A stretch of 64,000 bases of DNA from Oceanococcus sp041619555 (GTDB taxonomy: Bacteria > Pseudomonadota > Gammaproteobacteria > Nevskiales > Oceanococcaceae): the NCBI GenBank assembly GCA_041619555.1, contig JBFKDQ010000005.1:46023-110022 (forward strand), written 5' to 3'. A program made the translations under genes and the position numbers. A model generated the notes under the pieces. That model worked only from the letters and a program-made list of their open reading frames with translations, searched no databases and had not been told where the DNA came from. Positions 42,404-50,881 of this stretch are shown here, in pieces. The number at the start of each line of letters is the position of its first letter. Positions within the stretch are counted from its first letter, which is position 1.

Positions 42404-43456
42404 CTAGAGCTTCCACAGACGGCAGTACCACTCGCCATCCACCGGCAGGGGCAGTTCCGGCAGATCACACCAGCGCCGCCGCGGCAAGAAATAGATGCAT
42501 TCCGCACAGCGCATCGGACCATCCGGCCCCGGCACCGGATGGTCGGCAAAGCCACCAATGACCAGGCGCTGCTGCAGATCGTCCGGCGCCAATTCGCGCA
42601 GCTGCTTGAGGATCTGTTCGAACTCCACGTCGGTTTTCGGAAACGGCTGAATCATGGTTTCAAGACCGGCCGCCATGAACCGCCCGATCAGCAGACGCAA
42701 CACGTCCAGCGCCACTTCACGCAGGGTGATCCAGACCCGATGGCCCTCTGCCGCACACTGGCTTTCCAGGCTGACCAGTAGATCGGGAAAAAAGTCCAGG
42801 CGGCGCAACTCGCAGAAGCTCTCACCGCCATCGAGCAGGATGGCCTCGACCTCATGCAGCTGCCCCGGCAGCGGCGCCAGCCGTCCCAGAACGGCGGCCA
42901 CCAGCGTGCCCCACTGCGACTGCGCCTCCAGCCGCCCCAGCGGGCTTCGTTTCGCATGCAAGGGCTGGCCGATCGCCTCCAACACGCGACCATCGGCCGC
43001 ATCCAGGCGCCAAGCACGCAGCACGCCCGGTTGCTCCAGCATGCTTTGCACTCGCTCGGATCCGGCGGGCAAGCTGTGCCAGGCGGCCTGCAGGGCCCGC
43101 AGGCCGGCCAGATCGGAGCGATAATCCAGGGCCACGGCAAACGCCTCGATCGCCTCGCCCAGACAGATCAGCACGGCATGACGACCGAGCTTGAGAGCCA
43201 GCAACGCCTGCGCCGGCATCTGCTTCCAGGCCTCTGCCTCACCCCGAAACAAGGCCATCGCCGCTGCCACAGGTGCCGGCGGGCAGGTCGCCTCGCCCAG
43301 ATGACTGACCTCGTTGGTGCGCTGCGCGATGAGACCCAGGCGCGACCAGCGCCCATTGGTCGCGCCACAGGCCGACAGAATCTGCGTCAGACTGTCGCGA
43401 TCCAGACCCTGCAGCACGTCTGCGGCGATCCGACCTGCCTCCTCGTTACCGCTCAT
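42404..43456 (-). CDS. Hydrogenase-operon protein with HiPIP-like C-terminal Cys motif
   Basis: A 350-residue soluble protein. The first 310 residues are helical and match no family I know. The tail has four Cys (C317, C320, C330, C345) in the pattern C-x2-C-x9-C-x14-C, with C-D-L-P...V-D-G-E-W-Y-C-x-x-W resembling the end of high-potential iron-sulfur proteins (C-x-L-F-P...V-x-G-W-C-x-x-W). It may carry a [4Fe-4S] cluster and pass electrons from the hydrogenase. It overlaps the NHL gene by 4 bases and hypA starts 2 bases after it, so it belongs in the operon. No membrane segment is seen. Confidence 0.7.
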   Translation of the reverse strand: MSGNEEAGRIAADVLQGLDRDSLTQILSACGATNGRWSRLGLIAQRTNEVSHLGEATCPPAPVAAAMALFRGEAEAWKQMPAQALLALKLGRHAVLICLGEAIEAFAVALDYRSDLAGLRALQAAWHSLPAGSERVQSMLEQPGVLRAWRLDAADGRVLEAIGQPLHAKRSPLGRLEAQSQWGTLVAAVLGRLAPLPGQLHEVEAILLDGGESFCELRRLDFFPDLLVSLESQCAAEGHRVWITLREVALDVLRLLIGRFMAAGLETMIQPFPKTDVEFEQILKQLRELAPDDLQQRLVIGGFADHPVPGPDGPMRCAECIYFLPRRRWCDLPELPLPVDGEWYCRLWKL

Positions 43457-44601
43457 GCACTAACCCTCCTGAGTCCATCTCGCTGGCAGGACAATGGCGC
43501 CAATGACCAGTCCTGAACGCGATTATTGCCGGTGTCCGCGATCAGCAGCCGCTCCTGATTCACCGCCAGACCGTAGGGCCAGCACAGGCTGTCGGTCGCC
43601 GGCAACTGCCAGCGATTGTCGCCGGCCCGCTCGAAGTCCACCTGGCCATGCAACAGACGGGGCAAACGGTCCCCCTGACACCATCCCAGCAGGCGGGAAT
43701 TGGCGGTATCGGCAACCAGCAACCACTCCCGCCATACCGCAAGTCCATAGGGCATCGACAGGCTGTCGCGCTGCGGCCGCGCGTGGCCCCGGTTGTGCAG
43801 CCTGCCGGCACAATCCGGCTGTCCCAGCACCTCGACGCAGGCCCTGCCGGAGCGGTCCGGCAGGCCCGACCAGCGCATGATGCGATTGCAGCCGGCATCG
43901 GCCACCACCAGATCGCCGCACCAGCGCGCCAGCGCATGCGGCCAGACCATGCCGGCGGCATCCAGGTCCACCCCGCCGTTTTGATCACGCCGCTGCATGC
44001 TGAGCTGGCCGAGCACCAGATCGGCCGCCTGCCCGCTTTGCTGCGGCAGACCATGCCAGATCAGCACGCGCCGGTTGCCGCTGTCCGCCACCGCAAAGAT
44101 GTCTTCATCCCAGTACAGCCCGCTCGGCCAGTGCAGGCTATCCGCCGTAGGCGCCGGCGCGCCGCGATTGGCCAGCCCTTGGCGGCCATCGTCCTGGCCC
44201 AGCACCAGATCAGGCGGGGCGTCGGAGGACTCCGGCGAACGACGCCAGATCAGCACGCGATGATTCCAGGAATCGGCAAGCGCCAGACCGGCACCAACCG
44301 CGCACAGACCCACCGGCGTGCTCAGGCTGAGGTCCTGCACCGCACCGCCCGCATTGCGCGCCTCGCCGCGAAAGTCAGGCTGGCCCCAGCACAGCTGGGC
44401 GCCACCGCCCGCACGATCCGGATCAAAGGCCAGCAGGCGGTGGTGTCCGCTATCAGCCACCCAGATTCGCCCTGCCTGCGCGCAGACGCCGCGCGGCCCG
44501 AACAGCTGGCTTGCCGACGGCTGCAAGGCCTGCTGGGCAAACAGCGTCGCCGCTCCGAACTCCTGTCGCGGCCGTTCGCCAAGCCTGCAGGCGGCGCTCA
44601 T
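43453..44601 (-). CDS. NHL-repeat beta-propeller protein
   Basis: A 382-residue protein with six blades of the type AD[ST]xNxRVxxW (for example ADSGHHRLLAF, ADSGNRRVLIW, ADTGNNRVQDW), each following a GQ-D/N-G element (VLGQPDC and similar). No signal peptide is seen, so it is probably cytoplasmic. It sits between the NifU-domain and HiPIP-like genes with 4-base overlaps on both sides. NHL proteins occur in other group-1h hydrogenase clusters; the role is likely scaffolding or electron-transfer assembly, unproven. Confidence 0.85.
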   Translation of the reverse strand: MSAACRLGERPRQEFGAATLFAQQALQPSASQLFGPRGVCAQAGRIWVADSGHHRLLAFDPDRAGGGAQLCWGQPDFRGEARNAGGAVQDLSLSTPVGLCAVGAGLALADSWNHRVLIWRRSPESSDAPPDLVLGQDDGRQGLANRGAPAPTADSLHWPSGLYWDEDIFAVADSGNRRVLIWHGLPQQSGQAADLVLGQLSMQRRDQNGGVDLDAAGMVWPHALARWCGDLVVADAGCNRIMRWSGLPDRSGRACVEVLGQPDCAGRLHNRGHARPQRDSLSMPYGLAVWREWLLVADTANSRLLGWCQGDRLPRLLHGQVDFERAGDNRWQLPATDSLCWPYGLAVNQERLLIADTGNNRVQDWSLAPLSCQRDGLRRVSA

Positions 44602-45134
44602 TCCGCCGCCGCCGCGAACGGACTCTGCACCGGAGCCGCACCGGCTTGCAGGGTACCGGCGGTGAGGTCCCGCACCTGGCGGATCTCCGGGCAGGCTTCA
44701 CGGATCGCCCGGACCACGCCCGCGGTCAGCGTGATCGCGGAGGCCGGGCAGCCTTCACAAGCACCGACCATGCGCAGCAAGACCGTGTCCGGCGGCCGGA
44801 TCTCGATCACCTCCACATCGCCGCCATGGGCATGCAGCAGGGGCCGGACGCCCCGCAAGGCCGCTTCGATGCGCTCATCCAGCGAGGCCTTGATCAGACC
44901 CAGTCGACGCCAGACGGCATAGATCAACGGCCGCGTCGCCAGCGCCTTGAGCCGGCCGGCGGCGACCGGCTCGGCGCGCAGGCTGGCCAGCACTTCGGAC
45001 CAGGCAGCGCGCTGTATGGCGGCATCCAATTCACGCGTCTCCCGCCAGGCCTGCGCCTGTTCCGGCGTCCATTGCCCCACCTGCAGTTCCAGCGCCTGCA
45101 GACGCTCCAGGGCCTGTTCGAGCTGAAAACTCAT
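44598..45134 (-). CDS. NifU-like C-terminal domain protein
   Basis: A 178-residue protein with an N-terminal helical extension of about 85 residues, then the NifU C-terminal (Nfu) domain, with the C-x-x-C of GACEGCPAS and the HGGDVEVIEI strand. Nfu domains carry [4Fe-4S] clusters for delivery, so this may load clusters onto the small subunit. The ATG at 45134 overlaps the TPR gene stop by 4 bases. Confidence 0.88.
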   Translation of the reverse strand: MSFQLEQALERLQALELQVGQWTPEQAQAWRETRELDAAIQRAAWSEVLASLRAEPVAAGRLKALATRPLIYAVWRRLGLIKASLDERIEAALRGVRPLLHAHGGDVEVIEIRPPDTVLLRMVGACEGCPASAITLTAGVVRAIREACPEIRQVRDLTAGTLQAGAAPVQSPFAAAAE

Positions 45135-46069
45135 GCCAGCGCCATCCGGCTGGCGGCCACCAAAGTGGCCCGATCCGGCAGGCCATGGGCGCAGAACAGC
45201 TGCTCGGCCTGGGCCAGACAGTCGCGGGCCCGCGCGATCGGCTCGAAATCCAGATCCTGCGCCCGCAGGCTGGCCAGACATTGCCCCATGTTGGCCAGGG
45301 TATTGGCGCGCTCCAGCGGGGCCGCCTGCACGGTGCGCACCTTCAAGGCCTCCTCATAGGCCTGCAGGGCGCGCAGACAGTTCTCCTGACGATGACCGCT
45401 GAGCACCGACTGCAGGGCGTTGCCAAGATTGTTCTGCAACATCGCGTACTCGCGCGGATGATCTTGCAGCCGGATGTGCGCGAGCGCGGTTTCAAAGGCC
45501 TGCACGGCCAGGGCCTCGCGCAATTTGCCGGCCTGGAGCTCGCCGCCCATGCTCAGATAGGCGGTGGCCAGATTGTTCTGCAGGATCGCGTATTCCGCCG
45601 GATATTGCGCTGGCAGGAACACCCGCAAGGCCTCCTGATAGGCGGCAATGGCGGCGCCCATGACCACCCCGGGGACACGCTCCGCCGCCAGACTCTGCAG
45701 CACCAGGCCGAGATTCATCTGCGCCTCCGCCCATTCCGCCGCAAGACCTTCGCAATGGAGCACCGGGATCGCCTGCTGCAGCAGATCACGCGCCCGCTGC
45801 AGCGCATCGATGCCGCCCTGCGGGTCCTGCGCCAGCGCGGTGGCCTGGCGTGCGCGGATCCGCGCCTGGGTGAGCGCCGGTTCGTTCTCCGCCCGACTCA
45901 GGGCCTCGCCGTAAAGCCTGACCGCCAGCCCGAGATCCGCCGGATCGCGCGGCCTTTGCTGCACGCCCATGGCCATTTCCACCAGCATGTCGACTTTGGC
46001 ATAGGCCGCCAGGTCTTCCCGTTCGAGCATCGCCAACGCCGCGGCGAAATCGGCTTGTGCGCGACGCAT
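45131..46069 (-). CDS. Tetratricopeptide-repeat protein of the hydrogenase operon
   Basis: A 312-residue helical protein with TPR-like repeats (AQMNLGLVLQSL, AILQNNLATAYLSM, AMLQNNLGNALQSV, ERANTLANMGQCL). Such repeats usually hold protein partners together, so it may be a maturation or complex scaffold. Its ATG shares a base with the protease stop (TGATG), so it is translationally coupled. No signal peptide or membrane segment is visible. Confidence 0.85.
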   Translation of the reverse strand: MRRAQADFAAALAMLEREDLAAYAKVDMLVEMAMGVQQRPRDPADLGLAVRLYGEALSRAENEPALTQARIRARQATALAQDPQGGIDALQRARDLLQQAIPVLHCEGLAAEWAEAQMNLGLVLQSLAAERVPGVVMGAAIAAYQEALRVFLPAQYPAEYAILQNNLATAYLSMGGELQAGKLREALAVQAFETALAHIRLQDHPREYAMLQNNLGNALQSVLSGHRQENCLRALQAYEEALKVRTVQAAPLERANTLANMGQCLASLRAQDLDFEPIARARDCLAQAEQLFCAHGLPDRATLVAASRMALA

Positions 46070-46551
46070 CAGGCCGCCCTCACCCGCAGGTCGCGATGCA
46101 ATTGCAATCGCAGCCGGCCATTCAACTGCTCCACCGCAGCGGCCACCGGCGCGCTCAGTTCCAGGCCCAGCCCGGTGTCCGCCACCTCGATCAGGTAAAC
46201 CCTGACCGTCGCCGGATAGCTCGCGGCCGACATGCGCTGGGCAATGGTCAGGGCATCATCCCAACGCAAGGCATGCGAATCCCGCGGCGGTTCACGGCGC
46301 GAGACGAAAGCTTCACCCGGCACCTCGAACACCGCCCCCGGCGGCTGCCCCGAGCGGCAGGCGTCGATCACGATCAGCTCGCGTGCACCACGCGCTGCAA
46401 ACAGCACGGCCAGGCCGTCGGTGGCCGCATCCAACAGCCGCAGACCGGGCGCGGCAACCAGAAGGGGATCCTTGCGCAGAGCCGCCAGCACCGCCGGGCC
46501 GGCGCCATCATCCCGGCGTGCAAGATTGCCGCAAGCGACGACCGCGATCAT
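46069..46551 (-). CDS. [NiFe] hydrogenase maturation protease (HupD/HybD family)
   Basis: A 160-residue endopeptidase that removes the C-terminal tail of the large subunit after Ni insertion. It has CGNLARRDDGAGPAV (family G-N-x-x-x-x-D-D/E-G-x-G) near the N-terminus, the Asp of VIDACRSG, and a later His. The ATG overlaps the large-subunit stop by 4 bases (ATGA), matching its role on that substrate. Confidence 0.9.
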   Translation of the reverse strand: MIAVVACGNLARRDDGAGPAVLAALRKDPLLVAAPGLRLLDAATDGLAVLFAARGARELIVIDACRSGQPPGAVFEVPGEAFVSRREPPRDSHALRWDDALTIAQRMSAASYPATVRVYLIEVADTGLGLELSAPVAAAVEQLNGRLRLQLHRDLRVRAA

Positions 46552-48146
46552 GCGATCCGGAACGCGGCCAGTTCCTGGCCGGTGTGCGCATCCTGGGCAT
46601 GCACGGTGCACACCAGACAGGAATCGAAGGAACGCGCCACATGCCCCACTTCCACCGGGTCACTGGCCTGTGCGATGGGCGTGCCAATCAGGGCTTCCTC
46701 GATCGGCCCCCGATGGCCACTGCCATCGCGCGGCCCGACATTCCAGGTCGTTGGCGCGATGATCTGATAATTGTGAATCTTGCCGTTGCGCACCTCCAGC
46801 CAGTGCGCCAGCGCACCGCGGATCGCCTCGGTGGCGCCCCAGCCCTGTCCGTCACGTTCGGTCGGTTTCAGATACCAGGGTTCGGCCAATTCGAAAGCGC
46901 GCAGGCAACGCTCGGCTTCGCGATACAGCTTGACGGTTTCATGCAGGCGAGCGAAGTGGCGCAGCAGCACGCTGGCCCCGCCCATCTGCCGATACATGTC
47001 CAGCAGCAGCGGGTCATGGTGCTGCCAATCTGCTGCGTCGCTGCGACCCGCCACCAGCTGGCGCGCTAGCGGCCCCGCTTCCAGGCGACCATACTGCGCG
47101 TGCAGCACCGAGGTCGACCAGGAATACTGAGCGTCAAAATCGCGCTGATTTTTCTGCGTCGGGGTGGTTACCCGATCAAAGGGATGTACCGAGTCCTGGC
47201 CTTCGTCGTACCAGGCCCGCGACATGTTCTCGCGCACATCGCGCTGATGGGCACTGTAAAAAGCATCCGCAGCGGCATCAAAGATGCCATTGGGCATGAT
47301 CAGGGCCGCGTCGCGCCCGTCGATATCGGGCTGCTGATAGCGGTCCTCATGCGGCAGATACCCCCAGGTCAGAAAACGATCCAGGCCTGCGCCATAGCGA
47401 TCCAGGCCGATATCCAGACCCATGCGCCAGTACAAGCCGAGATCCGAGTTGGCATGGGCCGGCGACTCATCCAGCCAGGTCAGAAAATCCGCATGGCTGC
47501 GAATCTCCTCGTAGCGCTCCAGACTGCAGCCCAGCAGCACCGGCTCGATCCAGTTGCGACGGAAATATTCCAGGATCGAGAACGATCGCGTGACGTCGGT
47601 GAGGGTCGGCGCGCACATCACCCCGCCCGGCACCATGAAGCTGGAATGTGGCCATTGCCCGCCGAACAGGGCGTAGATTTCCACCGGCTTGCCGGAAATC
47701 GTCACGCCGATCTCGTAGTGCCGCCCGGTGTAGGCGGTCCAGCGCGCACAGGCCTCTTCGTAGTACGGGCTGTTGCGGTAATTGGGATGGGTGAAATCGA
47801 TCGCGAACAGGGCGTAATGGTGGCGCGGAATGCTCTGCAGGCTTTCCGCGATCTGGCCGAGATTGCGCGCGAGTATGGCATTGCGCGGCACTTCCGTCTG
47901 CCACAGGGTGTCCAGCGCCCACACCGCCGAGCTCAGATGCGAGGCGCCGCAGATGCCGCAGGTGCGCGGCGTGACGATCAGCCCGGCCTGCGGGTCCTTG
48001 CCTCGCAAGATGACTTCAAAACCACGAAACAGCTCGGCGCTGGTCCAGGCATCCACCACCCGGCCGTCGGCAATTGCGACCCGAACATCGAGATCACCCT
48101 CGACCCGACCGACCGGCGAAATATCCAGAGTCTTGATCTTGCCCAT
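46548..48146 (-). CDS. hhyL: [NiFe] hydrogenase large subunit (group 1h-like)
   Basis: A 532-residue catalytic subunit carrying the Ni-Fe(CN)2CO site. The L1 ligand motif is RTCGICGASH, and the L2 motif near the C-terminus is DSCLVCTVH. About 16 residues (AQDAHTGQELAAFRIA) follow the last His and would be cut off by the encoded protease. The motif variants match my knowledge of group 1h ('actinobacterial', high-affinity) enzymes rather than group 2a or 1d; an HMM or tree should confirm. No Tat signal is on either subunit. Its ATG overlaps the small-subunit stop by one base (TGATG). Confidence 0.93.
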   Translation of the reverse strand: MGKIKTLDISPVGRVEGDLDVRVAIADGRVVDAWTSAELFRGFEVILRGKDPQAGLIVTPRTCGICGASHLSSAVWALDTLWQTEVPRNAILARNLGQIAESLQSIPRHHYALFAIDFTHPNYRNSPYYEEACARWTAYTGRHYEIGVTISGKPVEIYALFGGQWPHSSFMVPGGVMCAPTLTDVTRSFSILEYFRRNWIEPVLLGCSLERYEEIRSHADFLTWLDESPAHANSDLGLYWRMGLDIGLDRYGAGLDRFLTWGYLPHEDRYQQPDIDGRDAALIMPNGIFDAAADAFYSAHQRDVRENMSRAWYDEGQDSVHPFDRVTTPTQKNQRDFDAQYSWSTSVLHAQYGRLEAGPLARQLVAGRSDAADWQHHDPLLLDMYRQMGGASVLLRHFARLHETVKLYREAERCLRAFELAEPWYLKPTERDGQGWGATEAIRGALAHWLEVRNGKIHNYQIIAPTTWNVGPRDGSGHRGPIEEALIGTPIAQASDPVEVGHVARSFDSCLVCTVHAQDAHTGQELAAFRIA

Positions 48147-49108
48147 CAGATCACGAAAATGTCATGTTCGGCCCAGGCGGGTGCCGTCGCCTTGGCCGCG
48201 GAGGTTAGCTGCACGTAGCCGGCCCGGTCGAGCCCGGCAGGCAGGTCACGCGGCAGCCCCATCACGGTCTGGCTGCGAAACACCGTGCCCGGCGCCAGAT
48301 CGTAAAACGGGAACTCGGGCTCGGTGCAGCCGATGCAGGGCATGCCGGCCCGCGTCTTCGAGGACTGACGATTCCACAAAATGCGATTGCAGGGCGAATG
48401 CGTCATCGGCCCGCGGCAGCCCAGATCATAGAACAGACAGCCCTTGCGCTGGGCGAACTCGGTGGCGGACACCTTGTAGGTGTAATGCATGTTGCGGGTG
48501 CAACCGGTCTGGGTGAAGCTTGCGAAAAAGGTCAGCGGTCGCTGCAACTCATCCAGGTCGATCTGCGCCGCCTGACCACTGGCCACCGCAACCAGGATCT
48601 GGGTCACCCAGTCGGGATGTGCCGGACAGCCCGGAATATTGATCACCGGCAGACCGGCAAGGCTTAAGAAACCGGTCCCCAGCGCCCCACCGCGTTGGCG
48701 CTTGAGATATTGCAAACCTTCGGAATCGGTCGGATTTGGCGCCATGGCCGGAATGCCGCCCCAGGTCGCGCAATCGCCGATTGCGACGACATACCGCGCC
48801 ACATCGGCCAGGTCCTGCACCCAGTCCTTCATCGGTCGCCCGGCATAGCGGTTCCACTCCCCGGTGCCGTCGGGAGCGTTGATCACCGTGCCCTCGAAGA
48901 CCAGGATATCCAGAGGCGTGGCGCCGCTGAGCACCGCTTGCAGCAGGGATTCGAGCGCCTCTCCCAGTTCCATGCTGAGCGACGGATGCCAGAGGATGTT
49001 GATGCCGAAGTCGGTCACCAGATCACAGACGCTAGGCTCTTCCGCGTTCAGAAACGACATGGTGTTGCCCGAGCAGGCACCACCTTGCAGCCAGAGTAAA
49101 TTTGCCAC
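48146..49108 (-). CDS. hhyS: [NiFe] hydrogenase small subunit (group 1h-like)
   Basis: A 320-residue iron-sulfur subunit. The start is a GTG with a strong GGAGG seven bases upstream, giving VANLLWLQGGACSGNTMS immediately, so no Tat leader exists and the enzyme is cytoplasmic. Proximal-cluster Cys are in GGACSG (Cys12) and SVCDL (Cys28), the second followed by Asp29; group 1h enzymes are reported to use an Asp ligand at the proximal cluster. Further Cys are in IGDCATWGG, NIPGCPAH, GCTRN, LGCRGP, SPCNRI and MPCIGC. It is the first structural gene of the operon, 59 bases downstream of the kinase gene. Confidence 0.94.
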   Translation of the reverse strand: MANLLWLQGGACSGNTMSFLNAEEPSVCDLVTDFGINILWHPSLSMELGEALESLLQAVLSGATPLDILVFEGTVINAPDGTGEWNRYAGRPMKDWVQDLADVARYVVAIGDCATWGGIPAMAPNPTDSEGLQYLKRQRGGALGTGFLSLAGLPVINIPGCPAHPDWVTQILVAVASGQAAQIDLDELQRPLTFFASFTQTGCTRNMHYTYKVSATEFAQRKGCLFYDLGCRGPMTHSPCNRILWNRQSSKTRAGMPCIGCTEPEFPFYDLAPGTVFRSQTVMGLPRDLPAGLDRAGYVQLTSAAKATAPAWAEHDIFVI

Positions 49109-49167
49109 GAGCCTGCCTCCGTCAGCGTGCAACCAGCATCAAGGCTATGCCGATTGCGTCGATTTGC

Positions 49168-50781
49168 CTAATTGTCCTCGCCCTGCACTTTCATCGGGAT
49201 CGTCAGGACGAAGCGCGTACCCTGACCCAGCGTGCTGCTCACCGTCAGTTCGCCACGCAGGGCCTGCTTCACCAGGTTGTATGCAACACTCAGGCCGAGA
49301 CCGGTGCCCCCGCGCCCCCGACGGGTGGTAAAGAAGGGATCGAAAACCTGGCTGAGGTGGTCGCTGGCAATGCCTTTGCCATTGTCCTCGAAACTCAGGT
49401 GCAGCATGAATTTGCGGACCTGCGCTCGAATTCTGATCTCGCCGGCCTGATCGGCGTCGAAACCGTGCAGCAGCGCATTTTGCAACAGATTGGTCAGCAC
49501 CTGGGACAGGGCTCCAGGAAAAGATTCAAGCACTAGATTCGGTGGGCACTCCACCTTGATTTGATGTCGGGTTCGCCGAATTTCCGGACTGAGACTGGAC
49601 AGCAGATCGCCGAGAAAATCCGCCAGTTTGAAACGCCGTTTGAGATTGCTGGAACGATCGACCGCCACCTGCTTGAAGCTGCGCACCAATTCGGCGGCCT
49701 TGCCCAGATTTCGCTCCAGGATCATTCCCGCTTCCTCGGCGGCATCCAGAAACGCCAGCAATCCGTCGGCATCCAGCTCACCGCCCTCGTATTGCTCGCG
49801 GACCGCACGCGTATTGCCGGTGAGGTAGGAAGACGCGGTGATACAGACGCCGACCGGCGTATTGATTTCGTGTGCAACCCCGGCGACCAGGCTGCCAAGC
49901 GATGCCAGTTTTTCCGACTCGACCAGTTGGGATTGTGCGCGCTGAAGTTTCTGCAGCGCGTGGGCCAGATCATGTACCTTGTGCTTCAACTCCTCGGTCA
50001 GGGCGCGCCGTGACTCCTCCGCCGCCTTGCGCTCGCTGATATCACGCAACACGCCAACAAAGCCGGTGTTGTCCCGCTCATCCAGCCTGGAAACCGCCAG
50101 TTCGATCGGAAAGACGCTGCCATCCTTGCGCACTGCGGTTACCTCCCGACCAATTCCGATAATGCGGGCTTCCCCGGTTTTCAGGTAGCGCTTGAGATAG
50201 TCATCATGCTCGCTGTGATACGGCTCGGGCATCAGAATCTTGACATTGCAGCCAATCAGTTCATGCCCGCGGTAGCCAAACATGGTTTCGACGCTGGGAT
50301 TGACAGCGGTGATGATGCCGGCCAGGTCGATGGTCACGATGCCGTCGACCACGGTTTGCACGATGGACTGCATCAGGGAGGCCTGATGACGCAGTCGCGA
50401 CTCCAGGCTGAACTGTTCGGACAAATCCACGCTGAGCGTCAGAAATCCGATGAGCTCCCCGCCATCTTCCTGCAGCGGGTAGATCGAGAACTTCACCGGC
50501 CGTTCGCTGCCATCCTTGTGCAGACGACGCACCACCTGTGTCGGGACCTGTCGGCCACGGCGCATTTTCTGCATCAGTTTGGAGAATTCCGCCAGCGCCG
50601 CCGGGGGAATGAACTCGGAATAGGGCCGGCCCTGGATTTCCGCCTGCGCGTAACCATGCAGGTCCTCCGCGCCGGCATTGCATTCCAGTACATTGCCGTC
50701 GAGGTCGAGCAAAATAATGGCCTGATGCGCCCGCTCGATCAGGGTTTGGGCCTGGATGGCACGAAACCGTTGTTCAGACAT
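49168..50781 (-). CDS. FixL-like heme-PAS histidine kinase
   Basis: A 537-residue soluble kinase with no membrane helices. PAS1 covers about residues 10-125 and PAS2 about 135-250. PAS2 reads MPEPYHSEHDDYLKRYLKTGE then IIGIGREV, like FixL oxygen sensors: His192 matches the heme ligand and Arg212 the oxygen-contact residue, 20 apart as in FixL. A coiled coil and an H-box (His304 in GVAHE) follow, then N (NLLQNALLH), G1 (DNGKGI), F and G2 (GTGLGL). Its gene lies just upstream of the hydrogenase small subunit on the same strand. The ATG at 50781 has no clear ribosome site; an in-frame TTG at 50817 is possible. Confidence 0.9.
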   Translation of the reverse strand: MSEQRFRAIQAQTLIERAHQAIILLDLDGNVLECNAGAEDLHGYAQAEIQGRPYSEFIPPAALAEFSKLMQKMRRGRQVPTQVVRRLHKDGSERPVKFSIYPLQEDGGELIGFLTLSVDLSEQFSLESRLRHQASLMQSIVQTVVDGIVTIDLAGIITAVNPSVETMFGYRGHELIGCNVKILMPEPYHSEHDDYLKRYLKTGEARIIGIGREVTAVRKDGSVFPIELAVSRLDERDNTGFVGVLRDISERKAAEESRRALTEELKHKVHDLAHALQKLQRAQSQLVESEKLASLGSLVAGVAHEINTPVGVCITASSYLTGNTRAVREQYEGGELDADGLLAFLDAAEEAGMILERNLGKAAELVRSFKQVAVDRSSNLKRRFKLADFLGDLLSSLSPEIRRTRHQIKVECPPNLVLESFPGALSQVLTNLLQNALLHGFDADQAGEIRIRAQVRKFMLHLSFEDNGKGIASDHLSQVFDPFFTTRRGRGGTGLGLSVAYNLVKQALRGELTVSSTLGQGTRFVLTIPMKVQGEDN

Positions 50782-50881
50782 CAGCAATGGAATGCGGTTT
50801 GCACGGGTCCCCACCAAGCCCTAGGCTGAATACGGCCCCGGAACCAGTGCTGACGAGGTTCAGCAGGACAGGAAACACGCC

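Noticed and set aside
45185..46198. 337-codon plus-strand frame over the TPR gene
   Set aside because: Antisense to the coupled operon and without domain features.
47100..48218. 372-codon plus-strand frame over the hydrogenase large subunit
   Set aside because: Antisense to a gene with intact L1 and L2 metal motifs.
49109..49167. FNR/FixK box upstream of the hydrogenase small subunit
   Set aside because: A TTGAT half is present on the minus strand but the ATCAA half is missing at the right distance.
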